From positions 62,001 to 126,000 of the forward strand of contig NZ_JAGGOI010000032.1 in NCBI RefSeq assembly GCF_018614585.1: a stretch of DNA of 64,000 nucleotides. Reading direction: 5' to 3'. The translations under genes and the position numbers were made by a program. The notes beneath the pieces were generated by a model. That model saw nothing but the letters and a program-made list of their open reading frames with translations. It was not told the origin of the DNA and did not search any database. The stretch is from Streptomyces sp. ISL-1. GTDB taxonomy: Bacteria > Actinomycetota > Actinomycetes > Streptomycetales > Streptomycetaceae. Of this stretch, positions 41,701 to 50,893 are shown in pieces. Position 1 is the stretch's first letter; every line of letters begins with the position of its first letter.

Positions 41701-43968
41701 TCAGTGCTCCTTGACCAGCTCGGCGTACGGACCCCCGGCGGTGACCAGCTCCTCGTGCCTGCCGCGTTCGACGACCGCACCATGGTCGAGCACCACGATC
41801 TCGTCGCTGTCGCGCACCGTGCTCAGCCGGTGGGCGATCACGACGCACGCGCAGCCGCGCCGCCGCAGGTTGTCGATGATGACCCGCTCGGTCTGTGCGT
41901 CCAGGGCACTGGTGACCTCGTCGAGGACGAGGATGCTCGGCCGCCGGACCAGCGCCCGGGCGATCTCCAGCCGCTGGCGCTGACCGCCGGAGAAGTTGCG
42001 GCCGTCCTGCTCGACCCGGCTGTGGATGCCGTCGGGCCGCCGGGCGATCACGTCGTAGAGGGATGCGTCCTTCAGCGCGGTGACGACAGCCTCGTCCGGT
42101 ATCGAGGGGTCCCACAGCGCCACGTTGTCCCGCACGGTGCCTTCGAAGAGGAAGACGTCCTGGTCGACGAAGGAGACCGAGGCGGCAAGCGCGCTTCGGG
42201 GAATGTCCTCCAGGCGCTGCCCGTCGATCCGGATCGTCCCCTCCCACGGGCTGTAGAGGCCGGAGATCAGCCGGGAGACGGTGGACTTTCCGCTGCCCGA
42301 CCCGCCGACGAGCGCCACCTGCTGCCCGGGACCGACCGTCAGCGAGAAGCCGCTGAGCAGCGGCTTGTCCAGCGGGCTGTAGCCGAAGGTGATGTTCTCC
42401 AGCGTCACATGGCCCTTGAGCCTGCGGGTGCTCGCGTCCCGCTCCTGGCGCGAGTACAGCGCGTCGACGGGAAAGTTCTCGACATCCTTGAGCCGGGCCA
42501 CATCGGCGGCGAAGTCCTGAATCCTGCCCGCCACTCCGTTCAGCCGGGTGATCGGCGCGGTGAAGCGGGTCACCAGCGCCTGGAAGGCGACGAGCAGACC
42601 GATGGAGATATGGCCCTCCACCGCGCGCAGCCCGCCGATCCACAGGATCAGCGCGCTGTTGAGCGTCGCGAGGGTGGGCGCGACGGCGGCGAGGACGGCG
42701 CTCGGCACACCGAGCCGCTGCTGTACTTCCAGCGTGGTCGCGTGCTGCCCCGCCCAGCGCCGGAAGTACCCGTTCTCACCACCGGTGGCCTTCATGGTCT
42801 CGATCAGCTGAAGACCTGTGTACGAGGTGTTGGTGAGCCGGGCGCTGTCCGCGCGCAGCTTCTGGGTGTTGGTGGCCCGCAGCTTGATCACGATGCGCAT
42901 CGCGACCACGTTGAGCAGGGCGATCAGCACGCCGATGACGGTGAGTTGAGGGTCGTACGTCCACAGCAGTACGGCGTAGAGGATGACGACGACGCCGTCC
43001 ACGCCCGCGGCGGCGAGGTCCCGGGCCAGCGTCTCGGCGACCGCGTCGTTGGACTGCAGCCGCTGCACCAGATCGGCCGGGCTGCGCTGGGCGAAGAATG
43101 TGACCGGCAGTCTCAGCAGGTGCCGCAGGAAGCGGGCGCTGCTGAGGGTGGACGAGATGATGCGGCCGCGCAGCAGATTCGCCTGTTGCAGGCCGGTGAG
43201 CACGGCGGTGAGCGCCACCATCGCGGCCATCGACGCGAACAGCGGTCCGAGCAACGAGGTCTGATTGCCAATCAGGAACATGTCGATGTACGTACGGCTC
43301 AGCGCCGGCACCGCGGCGCCGACCGCGACGAGCAGCAGGCTGGCGAGCAGAGCCGCCAGCAGAGTGCCGGCCGTACCGCGCATCCGCGCGGGCACGGCGC
43401 TCATGATCCCCGGCTTGCGGCCGCCCCGGCGGAAGCTGTCGGAGGGTTCGAAGATCAGCGCGACGCCGGTGAAGCTGGTGTCGAAGGCCTCCATCGACAC
43501 AAAGCGGCGACCCTTGTCGGGGTCGTTGATGTGCACGCCCCGGCGGCCGAACCGGCGTCCCATGCCGTCGTAGACGACGTAGTGGTTGAACTCCCAGAAC
43601 AGGATCGCCGGTACCCGCATGTCGGCCAGCGCCGCCGTCTCCATCTGCATGCCCTTGGCCTGCAGGCCGTAACTGCGCGCGGCCTTGAGCAGGTTGCTGG
43701 CGCGCGAGCCGTCGCGGGAGACACCGCACGCGATGCGCAGCTCCTCGAGCGGCACATGCTTCCCGTAATGCGCGAGGACCATGGCCAGCGAGGCGGCGCC
43801 GCACTCCAGCGCCTCCATCTGGAGGACGGTGGGGGTGCGAACGGCCTTCTGCTTCTTGGCCTTGGGCGGCGGGCCGGCGCGGCGCGAACCGCGCCGGGGG
43901 GCCGGTGCTCCCTCCGGGCGATGGCGTCGGCGGCCGCCCGCCGGCGGCAGTTGCTGCTGCGTGGTCAT
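41701..43968 (-). CDS. NHLM-type bacteriocin ABC transporter with C39 peptidase domain
   Basis: 755 residues. A basic N-terminus (RRRHRPEGAPAPRRGSRRAG) leads to a C39 peptidase: Gln and Cys in LQMEALECGAASLAM, His in FNHYVVYDG and Asp in HINDPDKG. Then comes the exporter core (TYIDMFLIGNQTSLLGPLFA) and an ATPase with GGSGSGKST, FSGGQRQRLEIARAL and LDEVTSALDA. It should cut a leader after Gly-Gly and push the peptide out. The ATG overlaps the HlyD-like stop, showing operon coupling. All catalytic residues are present. Confidence 0.93.
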   Translation of the reverse strand: MTTQQQLPPAGGRRRHRPEGAPAPRRGSRRAGPPPKAKKQKAVRTPTVLQMEALECGAASLAMVLAHYGKHVPLEELRIACGVSRDGSRASNLLKAARSYGLQAKGMQMETAALADMRVPAILFWEFNHYVVYDGMGRRFGRRGVHINDPDKGRRFVSMEAFDTSFTGVALIFEPSDSFRRGGRKPGIMSAVPARMRGTAGTLLAALLASLLLVAVGAAVPALSRTYIDMFLIGNQTSLLGPLFASMAAMVALTAVLTGLQQANLLRGRIISSTLSSARFLRHLLRLPVTFFAQRSPADLVQRLQSNDAVAETLARDLAAAGVDGVVVILYAVLLWTYDPQLTVIGVLIALLNVVAMRIVIKLRATNTQKLRADSARLTNTSYTGLQLIETMKATGGENGYFRRWAGQHATTLEVQQRLGVPSAVLAAVAPTLATLNSALILWIGGLRAVEGHISIGLLVAFQALVTRFTAPITRLNGVAGRIQDFAADVARLKDVENFPVDALYSRQERDASTRRLKGHVTLENITFGYSPLDKPLLSGFSLTVGPGQQVALVGGSGSGKSTVSRLISGLYSPWEGTIRIDGQRLEDIPRSALAASVSFVDQDVFLFEGTVRDNVALWDPSIPDEAVVTALKDASLYDVIARRPDGIHSRVEQDGRNFSGGQRQRLEIARALVRRPSILVLDEVTSALDAQTERVIIDNLRRRGCACVVIAHRLSTVRDSDEIVVLDHGAVVERGRHEELVTAGGPYAELVKEH

Positions 43969-44771
43969 GGGAGCAGCCAATCGATCGGATGCTGCTCGGC
44001 CAGCCGGATGGCGCCGGTGGCCAGGGTCATGGAGTCGACGGCGTACGGCGGACCGTCCGCGGACGACCAGGTGTAGCCGGACTTGGTGCCTGTGGACGGG
44101 TCCAGACGCACGAGGACCGCCACGGGCTGGCCCTTCTTCGAGAACTGCTCGCCCAGCTGGCTGTTGCCGAGGAAGCTGGTGATCCGCTGGCGGGTCTGCG
44201 CGGTCCGGCCGACGGCCTTCACCCGGCCGCGCAGTACTCCGTACTGCTGTGTGGGCACCGACTGGACGGTGAGATCGACCGAGGCGCCCACGGGCACCGT
44301 CGATCCGCTGTCGGCGGGCACATACAGGACGGCCATCAGGGGGTCGTCCGCCTTGTCGATCTTCTCCACGGCCGCCACATCCGCTCCGGTCGTGACCACG
44401 GAACCGATCGTGGCGACAAGCGCCGTGAGCCGGCCTGCGGCGATCGTACGGACGACGGTGTTGCCCTCGGCGGTACGGACCTTCACCAGGGGGGCGTTGG
44501 CGGAAACCGTCGTGCCTTCCTCGGCCAGCACATCGGTGACCTGGCCCGAGACAGGGCTCTGCAGGACGTAACTGCCCTGGGCGTGGGTGAGGATTCCGGG
44601 CGCGCCGAGTGTGGAGGTCACGGTGCCGGTGACCGCCCAGGCGGACGCGGCGATCATGACCAGGACCGTGACGGCCAGGACGAGCCACCCCCGGGGGCGG
44701 GCGAAACGCACCGGCAGATCGATCTCTTCCGGCGATTGCAGCTTGGAAAGGGCCTGTTGACGGAACTGCAC
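43965..44771 (-). CDS. HlyD-like bacteriocin secretion protein
   Basis: 268 residues from a GTG with GAGGGAAGA upstream. It has a cytoplasmic N-terminus (QALSKLQSPEEIDLPV), one membrane segment (GWLVLAVTVLVMIAASAWAV), a biotinyl-lipoyl-like hairpin (SYVLQSPVSGQVTDVLAEEG) and an outer beta domain. It is the adaptor of NHLM bacteriocin exporters and links the ABC proteins across the membrane. It is first after the precursor gene, separated from it by a hairpin. Confidence 0.88.
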   Translation of the reverse strand: MQFRQQALSKLQSPEEIDLPVRFARPRGWLVLAVTVLVMIAASAWAVTGTVTSTLGAPGILTHAQGSYVLQSPVSGQVTDVLAEEGTTVSANAPLVKVRTAEGNTVVRTIAAGRLTALVATIGSVVTTGADVAAVEKIDKADDPLMAVLYVPADSGSTVPVGASVDLTVQSVPTQQYGVLRGRVKAVGRTAQTRQRITSFLGNSQLGEQFSKKGQPVAVLVRLDPSTGTKSGYTWSSADGPPYAVDSMTLATGAIRLAEQHPIDWLLP

Positions 44772-44848
44772 GACACTCTTCCCTCAACTGCGATGGTGCT
44801 GACGGACATTCGGCGCGGCTCGAGTGCCGGGGCGCGCCGGGGCGGCGG

Positions 44849-44888
44849 CCGTATGCCCCGGAACCTGGGGTGGATCCGGGGCATACGG
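44849..44888 (-). terminator. Strong hairpin between precursor and exporter genes (attenuator/partial terminator)
   Basis: CCGTATGCCCCGGA and its exact complement TCCGGGGCATACGG flank a 12-base loop, giving a 14-bp perfect stem. It lies 80 bases downstream of the precursor gene and 78 bases upstream of the HlyD-like start on the coding strand. Such a structure lets most transcripts end after the precursor, so peptide is made in excess of transporter. Confidence 0.75.
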
Positions 44889-44969
44889 TCCGGCGAGTCG
44901 GCAAGGAGGGGACGCCGACGAGCCGTAGTCACCGCTTGGGGGTGCGCCGCTCAGCGGCGCACAACCGGC

Positions 44970-45200
44970 TCAGAGACCGGCGACCGTGGCGGTGGCGATG
45001 CCCGCGATCGGCGCCGAGTTGAGGCCGGTGACGCCCTCGACGGTGCCGACGGCCGTGGCGGCCAGGGGGCCGGAGACCGGGAGGATGCCGTCAGCAGCGG
45101 CCGTGGAGTTGCCGACCACGCCGCCGAGGAGGCCACCGGACACGTTGTCCAGGTCGCTGTCGGAGATTTCCTGGGTCTGAACCTGGGGGGTGGAGTTCAT
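44970..45200 (-). CDS. Bacteriocin-like precursor peptide with double-glycine leader, no cysteine
   Basis: 76 residues from the ATG at 45200 with AAGGGA eight bases upstream. The leader (residues 1-23) ends in SDLDNVSGG, a classic double-glycine processing site for the C39 peptidase encoded downstream. The 53-residue core begins LLGGVVGNSTAAADG, is Gly/Ala/Val/Thr-rich with many small-residue GxxxG spacings, and contains no Cys. Annotation pipelines may name it a type A2 lantipeptide because of the leader, but lanthionine needs Cys and no LanM/LanB-like gene lies beside it. It is more likely an unmodified, membrane-active peptide or a signal. Confidence 0.8.
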   Translation of the reverse strand: MNSTPQVQTQEISDSDLDNVSGGLLGGVVGNSTAAADGILPVSGPLAATAVGTVEGVTGLNSAPIAGIATATVAGL

Positions 45201-45775
45201 GAGGGGGTTCCCTTCGCATGGATATCTCGAATTGCTGCGACTGAGTCTTACGGCTCCCGCAGTGCGATGGATCAAAGCACGCAGGCGCGTTGCGCAGCCA
45301 ATCGAGCAGCGACTGATGCGCTCGATAGGAGACGGTTGAATTACCTGACGTGCACGTGTGTCCATGGGTTGGTGGCATCTTCTTCACACGTTAAGCCGCC
45401 GCAATTCCCTTGAGATGGCGTCCACTTGACCCGGAACTGGACATTCCGCATCAAAGGGCGGACGGGTTGGTCTCGGGCGGGGGAGCTGGTGGGAGGGGAT
45501 GTGACGGCTGCGCATTCGGTGTGCAGATTCACTGAAGAATCCTCCTTGTGTCAGGTCTCGTACGCGCCGCGGGCGTCTATGTGTAGAGAGTGTTTCCGGC
45601 AGGTGTGGAGAAGGTGTTACTCGGAGTTATGGGTGCAGAGTTCAGCAGAAAGTGGCCCGGCGGCACAGGGAAGTGAAATAGCGGCATAACGGAGCTGCGC
45701 CGGATGCGAGGGGAATGGTCGATTACCTGCGGATACCTCGGTCTTTGCTCCCCCTGTCGTGTCCTGCATCGCTCG
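45201..45775. other. 575-base region upstream of the precursor gene
   Basis: The left part must contain the promoter of the bacteriocin-like operon on the minus strand; I cannot pick a reliable -10/-35 pair. The rest shows only short frames without family resemblance and grades into the RHS fragment. GC content is visibly lower than average, consistent with foreign or decaying DNA. Confidence 0.5.
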
Positions 45776-46351
45776 ACCTGGGACGGCGAGGGGAACTGCG
45801 TCACTCACACCGACGCGCACGGTGGCGTGACGGTGGCCGAGTACGGGCACTTCGACAAGCCGACACCCGAACCTCCGCCGACGGAGCGCGTTATGAGCTG
45901 CGGTACGACACCGAACTGCGACTCGCGCGGGTGAGCAACCCGCTCGGGCAGACCTGGGACTACGCCTACGACCACGCTGGCCGGCTCGCCGCCGAGAGTG
46001 ACTTCGACGGCCGTCAGATGCAGTACACATACGACGCCGCAGGACGCCTGGGGTCGCGTACACGCCGCTCGGCCAGACCTTCTCGTATGCATGGGATGTC
46101 ATGGACCGACCGGTTGGTCGCCCAGAACTCGGCCGGATCCGCCACCCGCTACACGTACAGCACCGGCGGCCAGTTGATCGGCGCGCAGTCCCAAGCCTCC
46201 ACTCTCACCATTGGAGAGGGACGTCATGGGCCGGCTCGTCGCCGAGACCGTCGACGGCCGCACCAGCCGCTACACCTACGACCTGTTGGGCCGCCGTCTG
46301 ACGCGGACCACGCCCACAGGTGCCGTCAGCAGGCTGGAGTACAGAGTGCGC
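45776..46351 (+). pseudogene. Broken RHS/YD-repeat gene fragment
   Basis: RHS repeats are spread over three frames. One frame reads TWDGEGNCVTHTDAHGGVT. The next reads QTWDYAYDHAGRLAAESD and QMQYTYDAAGRL, then SATRYTYSTGGQLIG after one or more shifts. A third reads VMGRLVAETVDGRTSRYTYD and LLGRRLTRTTPTGA. Neither the N-terminal anchor nor a C-terminal toxin domain is present. RHS proteins are large surface or toxin-delivery proteins; this is a short inner piece with at least two frameshifts. Confidence 0.8.
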
Positions 46352-46470
46352 CGACCCGGAAACCGGTCTGCCCGCTGGGACTTGCGCCCAAGTGCTGCCA
46401 GATGGACGCCTACGATTCGGAAGGGCAGCGTTCGCTACGGCCGTCTCGATCACCTGGGTCGCCCCGCTGG

Positions 46471-46721
46471 CCTTGGGTATTCAACCGGCCGAACTTTTCT
46501 GATGCAGAGTTAGAGAAAGGTGCTCCTGAGCTGCAAGGGTGCGAGTGCTGACGTCGTATCCGCTGCAAGAACAGGTGCAGCTTGCTGGTGAGTGAGCGTA
46601 CCGGGTGGGACCGGCGGCTGTCTGTGGCCGCCGACGGGAGAGGACTCATCGGCCACGCCGGGGTGGAGCTGCTGCACGCGGTCGCGGACCGTGTCGGACT
46701 GACCGGAGCCCTCGGCCGGCT
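46471..46721 (+). mobile_element. IS1380-family remnant 1 (left end plus transposase N-terminus)
   Basis: It starts CCTTGGGTATTCAACCGG and matches the other remnant (from 48739) for about 115 bases with few differences. It then encodes ERTGWDRRLSVAADGRGLIG and HAVADRVGLTGALGRL, the N-terminal part of an IS1380-type transposase. Identity to the second copy ends at 46721. The catalytic region is missing, so it is dead. Confidence 0.72.
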
Positions 46722-46948
46722 AAACCCGGCGCCCCCGCAGCGTCATGCGACGGCCCACCCCGCCAGCAACGGGGACATTACGGGCGAACCGCCGAGACGA
46801 TCACCGAGTGGAAGCCGCTGACGAATCGAGGCCAGTCCGGAATCAGCCCGGTGGATTCGGGCTGAACCGCAGGGCGTCGAGCCGTAGGCTTCGGCAGTGA
46901 ACGCTGACGACGTCTGGCCGTTGCGCGTCCCCGCCGGGAGGAGATCGC

Positions 46949-48721
46949 ATGCAGGACCCTTCGGACTCGATGGAGATCGCCGAGCCTGAGGAGAACGGCA
47001 AGAGCAATACCGCCGACTCACCTGTTGTGGACGATCCGACACCCAACTCGGACATCGGCTCAACGACGGCATCGATGGTCCTGGCGGAGGTGCTCCCAGG
47101 GGTTGCTGTCGTCTTCGGTGAGGTCCCGGCGGAACTCAAGCTCGATTTGATCGACTTTGGGCTCGTGTCGGGCGCCGACCGCAAGCAGATCTCCGCAGTC
47201 CTCGCCTCGATCGGAAACACGGCTACCGTGGCTGGCAACCTCGGAAACGCATTCGCCAGCGTGCAGGGGCTCTACAGGATCAGCGACGCGACACAGGCCC
47301 TACTGAAGGCCGGCGGAACGCTCGCCATCAAGGATGGCGCGAACCTCGGAGCAGTGTTCTCCGCCAGTGGCCGCATCACTGCTCAGGCCCGCTTCTTCCC
47401 CGTGACTGCGGTGAGCGCGGCGCAGACCGCGGCTGCGATGGGGCCGGCGCTGGCCATGGTCGCCCTTCAGATGCAGCTGAGTGAGGTCACGGGCCTTGTC
47501 AGAACCAACATCGCGCTGACAAGCCAGGTACTCACGACTCTCCGCCACGGGCAGTGGGCCGAGCTGACGGCGCTCGTCGCCACCGTCGATCACGTAGTTG
47601 ACCAGGCGCGAGAGGTCGGATCGGTCCCGACGTCCCTGTGGGACACCGTCGCGGGTAAGAAGGCGGACCTGCGTACGCAGCGTGACCTGTACCGACTGAA
47701 CGTCGGCACTCACATCCGGCAGATCCATCGGGTCGACAGACATGGCCGCCGTGAGTATCTCGAGACGAACGCCGAGGCAATCCTCTTCGACGCAAACGCC
47801 CTCCTGTTTTCCGTCAAGGCATGGACCGGATATCAGGCGCTCCACGCCGCGCGGGCGAGAGCCGCTGGACCCGAAGACGCTGACGAGGCCCGGCTCGTCG
47901 ACGTCATTGCGCGCGACACTGGCAAGGAGCTCGACTCCGCACTCGCCGAGACGACGAGCCTCGTCGACTCGCTGACGCGGGAGCTACGAATCATCGCCGA
48001 GCTCCCCGGACGCGACACACTGCCACTGCCGGGGAAGCGGAAGGACTCGATTGCAGCCCGCCAAACCTCCGCCCGTCTTCTAGAGGCGATCGAGCCTCTT
48101 GCTGATGCTCTCCATCCGCCAGCCTCTCCGCTCGAGGCTCCGGGCGTCGTCTGCGCACCCAAATCGCTGGATCTCGAACCGTACCTTCGCATCCTGCGAT
48201 GGTTCCTCGAGGACGGTGAGACCCTACGTATCCTCGGCTTCCCCGATCAACTCGATGCCCTCGGTCCAATTTCTGCGATCTTCAGCGGAGCGAAGGAGAA
48301 GTTGGCGGCAGCGAGGGACAAGGTGGCGTCAAAGACACTGGTCGCCGTCACGGATCGCCGCATCATCACGGCCAAGACGAACGCATTCCTTGAGCAAGGC
48401 GAGATCCGTCAGGACATCCCGATCGACCGGGTGCGATACGTCCGAGCAGCGACCACGCAGGACAGAAACGGGCGCTTGGCGATCGACCTCATCACGCGCG
48501 ACGAGAACATCCGGTGGCTCTTCCACGCTGACATGGACAACCCCCAAGTGGACGCGCTTGCCGCCGCGCTTGCCGAGTCGATGACGATCCCGGACGGTGA
48601 ACGCGATGAGCTTCAACGGCGGCGCTACGCCCCCATCGAGGCGGGCAGGAAGGGCGAGAGTACTGGCACGAGGTCTACAGAACCGACTGGATCCGAGGCC
48701 ACGACCTGCGATGCCGAGTAG
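46949..48721 (+). CDS. PH-like-domain protein of unknown function between two IS remnants
   Basis: 590 residues; GGGAGGAGAT precedes the ATG. Residues about 95-190 are Ala/Gly-rich and helical (GNTATVAGNLGNAFASVQGL). The middle is strongly helical with many Ala, Arg and Glu. The C-terminal part KTLVAVTDRRIITAKTNAF, followed by DIPIDRVRYV and NIRWLFHAD, is the signature of bacterial PH-like (YokE-type) domains that often report or bind at membranes. The tail is Ser/Thr-rich and polar. No enzyme motif is visible. It is flanked on both sides by pieces of the same IS, so it may be recently acquired cargo. Confidence 0.75.
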   Translation: MQDPSDSMEIAEPEENGKSNTADSPVVDDPTPNSDIGSTTASMVLAEVLPGVAVVFGEVPAELKLDLIDFGLVSGADRKQISAVLASIGNTATVAGNLGNAFASVQGLYRISDATQALLKAGGTLAIKDGANLGAVFSASGRITAQARFFPVTAVSAAQTAAAMGPALAMVALQMQLSEVTGLVRTNIALTSQVLTTLRHGQWAELTALVATVDHVVDQAREVGSVPTSLWDTVAGKKADLRTQRDLYRLNVGTHIRQIHRVDRHGRREYLETNAEAILFDANALLFSVKAWTGYQALHAARARAAGPEDADEARLVDVIARDTGKELDSALAETTSLVDSLTRELRIIAELPGRDTLPLPGKRKDSIAARQTSARLLEAIEPLADALHPPASPLEAPGVVCAPKSLDLEPYLRILRWFLEDGETLRILGFPDQLDALGPISAIFSGAKEKLAAARDKVASKTLVAVTDRRIITAKTNAFLEQGEIRQDIPIDRVRYVRAATTQDRNGRLAIDLITRDENIRWLFHADMDNPQVDALAAALAESMTIPDGERDELQRRRYAPIEAGRKGESTGTRSTEPTGSEATTCDAE

Positions 48722-48738
48722 GCCTCGAGCCCATTTGA

Positions 48739-49812
48739 CCTTGGGTATTGAACCGGCCGAGCTTTTCTGATGCGCAGTTAGAGAAAGGTGCTACTGAGCT
48801 GCAAGGAGTGCTGACGTCCGCTGCAAGGACAGGTGCAGCTTTCGGTGCTGCTGCACGCGGTCGCGCACCGGGTCGGACTGACCGGAGCCCTCGGCCGGCT
48901 GTGGCCCACCGTCCAGAGCGCGAGCTGGCGCGACCGCGCGCACGTCCTGCTCGGCCTGGCGGTGGCGATCGTGCTCGGGGCGACGAACCTGTCCGAGACC
49001 GAGCAACTGCAGGCCCACCACACCGGCCTGCTCGCGAAACCCGCCTCCGACTCCACCACGCGCCGTACTCTGGCTGCCCTCGACGAGCGCACGCTGAAGC
49101 GGATCGCGAAGGCCCGGGCCAGGGCCCGCCGTCACGTGTGGCAGCTAATGCACCTGCGACCGGACGGTTTCCCCTGGCTGACCGTGGCGGGCAAGCGTCT
49201 GGCGGGCCGGGTCGTCATCGACATCGACGCCACGATCATCACCTCCGCCTCGAACAAGGCCGGCACGGCCGTGACTTTCAAGAAGACGTGGGGCTTCCAC
49301 CCGCTGGCGTGCTGGTGCGCCAACACGCAGGAGCCGCTGTCGATGCTGCTGCGGCCGGGCAACGCCGGGTCCAATACGGTCGCCGATCACATCGCCGTGC
49401 TCACCGACGCACTGCGGCAGATCCCCGGCGCCAGCCAGGCGAAGATCATGGTCCGTATCGATGGCGCGGGCTCCACCCACGACCTGCTCGAACACCTGGA
49501 GGCGCTGAACACCGCCCGTCGCACGGTGCGTTACCTGGTCGGCTGGACGATCACCGAGGGCGACCACGCAGCGATCGCCAAGCTCCCAGTTGTGGCGTGG
49601 GAGGACTCTCTGAGCCAGGACGGCACTGTCCAGGACGGCTACGGCATCGCGGAGTTGACCGGGCTGAACACCCGGCCGGGCTGGCCGGAGGGGATGCGGC
49701 TGCTGGTCCGCCGGGTCCGCCCGGCCGGACGGCACAAGAAGAAGCTCACGGCTTTCGAGAAGAAGACCGGCTGGAAGTATTCGGTGATCGCCACCAACAG
49801 CCGGCAAATGTG
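48739..49812 (+). pseudogene. IS1380-family remnant 2 (transposase lacking both ends)
   Basis: It begins CCTTGGGTATTGAACCGG like the first remnant but lacks about 90 bases of the transposase N-terminus. The remaining frame contains the IS1380 core: VIDIDATIITSASNKAGTAV with the first catalytic Asp, KKTWGFHPLACWCANTQEP and MVRIDGAGSTHDLLEHL. It breaks off at SVIATNSRQMWG, where the C-terminal third with the last acidic residue should follow. The frame then continues without a stop into the next gene. Confidence 0.8.
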
Positions 49813-49825
49813 GGGGAGGAAAGAC

Positions 49826-50893
49826 GTGACGCGCACCACGCCCGAGCGGCCCGTCGATATCGAGGAAGTGTTCCCGGAACTCGGCCGGTACCGTCGCACG
49901 AGTACCCGCCTGCACCCCCGGAAAGGCTCTCCGAAGCCTGACGAGAGCTCGGTGGCGGGCCCGTTCCTGTGGCCCTCCGCCGAGCCGTGGCCCGTGTGCA
50001 CGGCCTCCCACGACAAGAGCACGGGGCACCGGCTGGCGGACGTACGGGAAGAGCGCCGGATTCTGGACGCTGCCTGGCAGCGGGACCCTCGGGGTGGACC
50101 GTCGGAGGCCGAACGGGAGGCTCTTTCCGCTCTCCAACCCGGCTTGCACGCTCCGGAGATCGGGAACGAGGAAGCCATTCCGCTGCTCGCCGCCGCCCAG
50201 TTGTTCACCCGCGACATTCCGGACCTGAACGGCCCCGAAGGGTGCGACCTCCTACAGATCTTCTGGTGCCCGTTCGAGGTCCACGGCCCGGACCGCACGA
50301 TCGATGTGGTGCTGAAATGGCGGCACTCCCACGATGTGGCGGACATTCGCTCGGACGTTCCGGAGCCCGTTGTCGTCGGCCGCAAGGAATGCGTGCCCGT
50401 GACGTGTGTGCTCGACCCGGAACAGGTGGTGGAGCATGAATACGTCGGCATGCTGAGCCAGGAACTCCGGGAGTCCATCGAGGTGTGGGAGGAAGAACTC
50501 CTGGACACCGAGGACGACTCGGAGGACTTCGGCAGCTACGACAACGAGGAATACGAGGCCGCCTCCGGTGACGGCCCTGAACAGTCCGAACTCACCTACC
50601 AGCACGACCTGTCCATCCCACCGGGATGGAAGGTCGGTGGATTCGCCTCCTGGCACCTCACAGGGCCCGCCCCGGTGACCTGCTCGTGCGGCGCGGCCAT
50701 GCTGCCTCTGCTGACCGTCCACGACCGCGAGTGGGACAACGGCACGCTGAGTTGGGTCCCGCTCGAGGACCGGGACAGCATGCACATCATGGGTGCGAAC
50801 GTCCCCACCGGCGTCTATCTCGGTCGTGGGCTGATGCGTGTCTTCACCTGCCATGAGGACCCCACACATCCGCACCGGCTCAGCTTCCAGTGA
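49826..50893 (+). CDS. Protein of unknown function (DUF1963/YwqG-like features)
   Basis: 355 residues from a GTG at 49826 that has its own strong site, GGGGGAGGAAA, four bases upstream. Features include FLWPSAEPWPVCTASHDKST, DLLQIFWCPFEVHG, a very acidic stretch (EELLDTEDDSEDFGSYDNEE) and CSCGAAMLPLLTVHDRE. The WP..C and CxC patterns resemble DUF1963/YwqG-type proteins, sometimes found with toxin-immunity genes; I am not certain of the family. The upstream IS remnant is in the same frame, so an unbroken 686-residue frame exists, but the internal start shows the original gene. Confidence 0.7.
   Translation: MTRTTPERPVDIEEVFPELGRYRRTSTRLHPRKGSPKPDESSVAGPFLWPSAEPWPVCTASHDKSTGHRLADVREERRILDAAWQRDPRGGPSEAEREALSALQPGLHAPEIGNEEAIPLLAAAQLFTRDIPDLNGPEGCDLLQIFWCPFEVHGPDRTIDVVLKWRHSHDVADIRSDVPEPVVVGRKECVPVTCVLDPEQVVEHEYVGMLSQELRESIEVWEEELLDTEDDSEDFGSYDNEEYEAASGDGPEQSELTYQHDLSIPPGWKVGGFASWHLTGPAPVTCSCGAAMLPLLTVHDREWDNGTLSWVPLEDRDSMHIMGANVPTGVYLGRGLMRVFTCHEDPTHPHRLSFQ

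Noticed and set aside
41704..44076. Plus-strand frame of 790 codons over the C39 transporter
   Set aside because: Shadow of the ABC transporter. Its composition is Gln/Arg/Gly-rich without domains.
44970..45200. Reading the precursor as a true lantibiotic
   Set aside because: The core has no Cys and no lanthionine synthetase gene is adjacent, although the leader resembles type A2 leaders.
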